DNA from: Anaerolineales bacterium | GTDB lineage: Bacteria; Chloroflexota; Anaerolineae; Anaerolineales; Villigracilaceae | DNA length: 41,625 bases | Assembly: GCA_016934715.1 (NCBI GenBank) | Contig: JAFGSI010000058.1 | Location: 1-41,625 of the forward strand | Reading direction: 5' to 3' | In this document: positions 41,415 to 41,625 of the stretch, in pieces | Position numbering within the stretch: position 1 is the stretch's first letter | Layout of the letters: each line of letters starts with the position of its first letter | The notes under the pieces: generated by a model | Told to the model about the DNA's origin: nothing | What the model saw: the letters and a program-made list of their open reading frames with translations, nothing else | Databases searched by the model: none | Position numbers and translations under genes: made by a program

Positions 41415-41591
41415 AACTATGTCTTGCGAACCCCATGTGAACACGGAATCTCCGTCAGGTTCGCAGGGATTTTGAACCTTAACAACAGAAAATCTTCAGC
41501 CCAAAGGTGTATTTCTGTAAGGATTTCCTTTATTGGTGATCAGCTAGGCCAACATTTGGCGATTATTACGTGTATTGTGCCAGATGTTGCG
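41415..41591 (+). promoter_or_regulatory. CRISPR leader
   Basis: The 177-bp AT-rich interval between cas2 and the first repeat is the array leader. It contains an inverted repeat TGCGAACC (41425-41432) / GGTTCGCA (41458-41465) enclosing a smaller CGGA/TCCG stem (41444-41454). This is typical of type I-C leaders and should hold the array promoter and integration signals. Confidence 0.8.
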
Positions 41592-41625
41592 GTCGCCTCC
41601 CGTGTGGGAGGCGTGGATTGAAACG
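41592..41625 (+). CRISPR. first type I-C CRISPR repeat (array cut by window end)
   Basis: The last bases form one repeat of about 33 nt. It starts GTCGCCTCCCGTGTGGGAGG and ends CGTGGATTGAAAC, the 3' end shared by type I-C repeats. GCCTCCC (41595-41601) and GGGAGGC (41606-41612) form its hairpin, the Cas5c processing site. Only one copy is in the window; the call rests on family resemblance and on position after cas2 and the leader. Confidence 0.9.

Overview
The window looks like chromosomal DNA of a GC-rich, filamentous-type Chloroflexota bacterium, most likely class Anaerolineae. This is inferred from the many lipoproteins with Thr/Pro-rich linkers, paired LytR-CpsA-Psr (LCP) lipoproteins, WD40-like propellers combined with an NBR1-type Ig domain, LysM proteins with Cys-bearing motifs, and single-domain PAS proteins. 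No rRNA or marker gene is present to prove the placement. Most genes are on the + strand in short operons with 1-4 bp overlaps. One minus-strand block lies at 8.6-12.9 kb.

Layout. 0-1.6 kb: an AT-richer accessory patch with a metallo-beta-lactamase-fold hydrolase behind a perfect inverted repeat, the 3' end of a group II intron (domains V and VI), and a frameshifted ISAs1-type transposase. 1.7-7.5 kb: an envelope operon of a membrane histidine kinase that lacks its phospho-acceptor His, a LysM protein and two LCP lipoproteins. 7.7-8.6 kb: a tyrosine-recombinase-like protein without catalytic residues. 8.6-12.9 kb (minus): tilS, a GNAT gene with two frameshifts, a CYTH enzyme, a DUF3368/PIN-like protein, and an APH-type kinase whose C-terminus looks like the UPF0175 antitoxin family. 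13.1-16.9 kb: a CPA2 antiporter overlapping a PII-like protein, a zinc-ribbon membrane protein, and a DUF2207-like protein with a Cys-Ala tail. 17.0-23.3 kb: a radical SAM/SPASM protein with a PqqD-like N-terminus, an M28 peptidase lipoprotein, a propeller lipoprotein, a PAS protein, and a second radical-SAM-like paralogue in which all three cluster cysteines are replaced. 23.6-31.6 kb: a small unknown protein, a C_GCAxxG_C_C protein, a ureohydrolase, two HExxH lipoproteins with a decayed third copy between them, a phosphatase, a methyltransferase, signal peptidase I, a YgiT-type zinc finger and an unknown protein, ending at tRNA-Glu.

32.0-41.6 kb is a complete type I-C CRISPR-Cas locus: a small HTH protein, cas3, cas5c, cas8c (with an internal cas11c start), cas7c, cas4, cas1, cas2, a leader, and the first repeat at the window edge. 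The most striking feature is that cas3 is one 1155-codon frame whose first ~320 residues are an HTH-WYL transcription regulator. The HD nuclease and helicase motifs that follow are intact. Base composition changes at this junction and again at cas7/cas4, so the locus looks like a host-like regulator and adaptation module flanking an AT-richer interference module. The fused regulator may tie transcription of the locus to the Cas3 protein itself.
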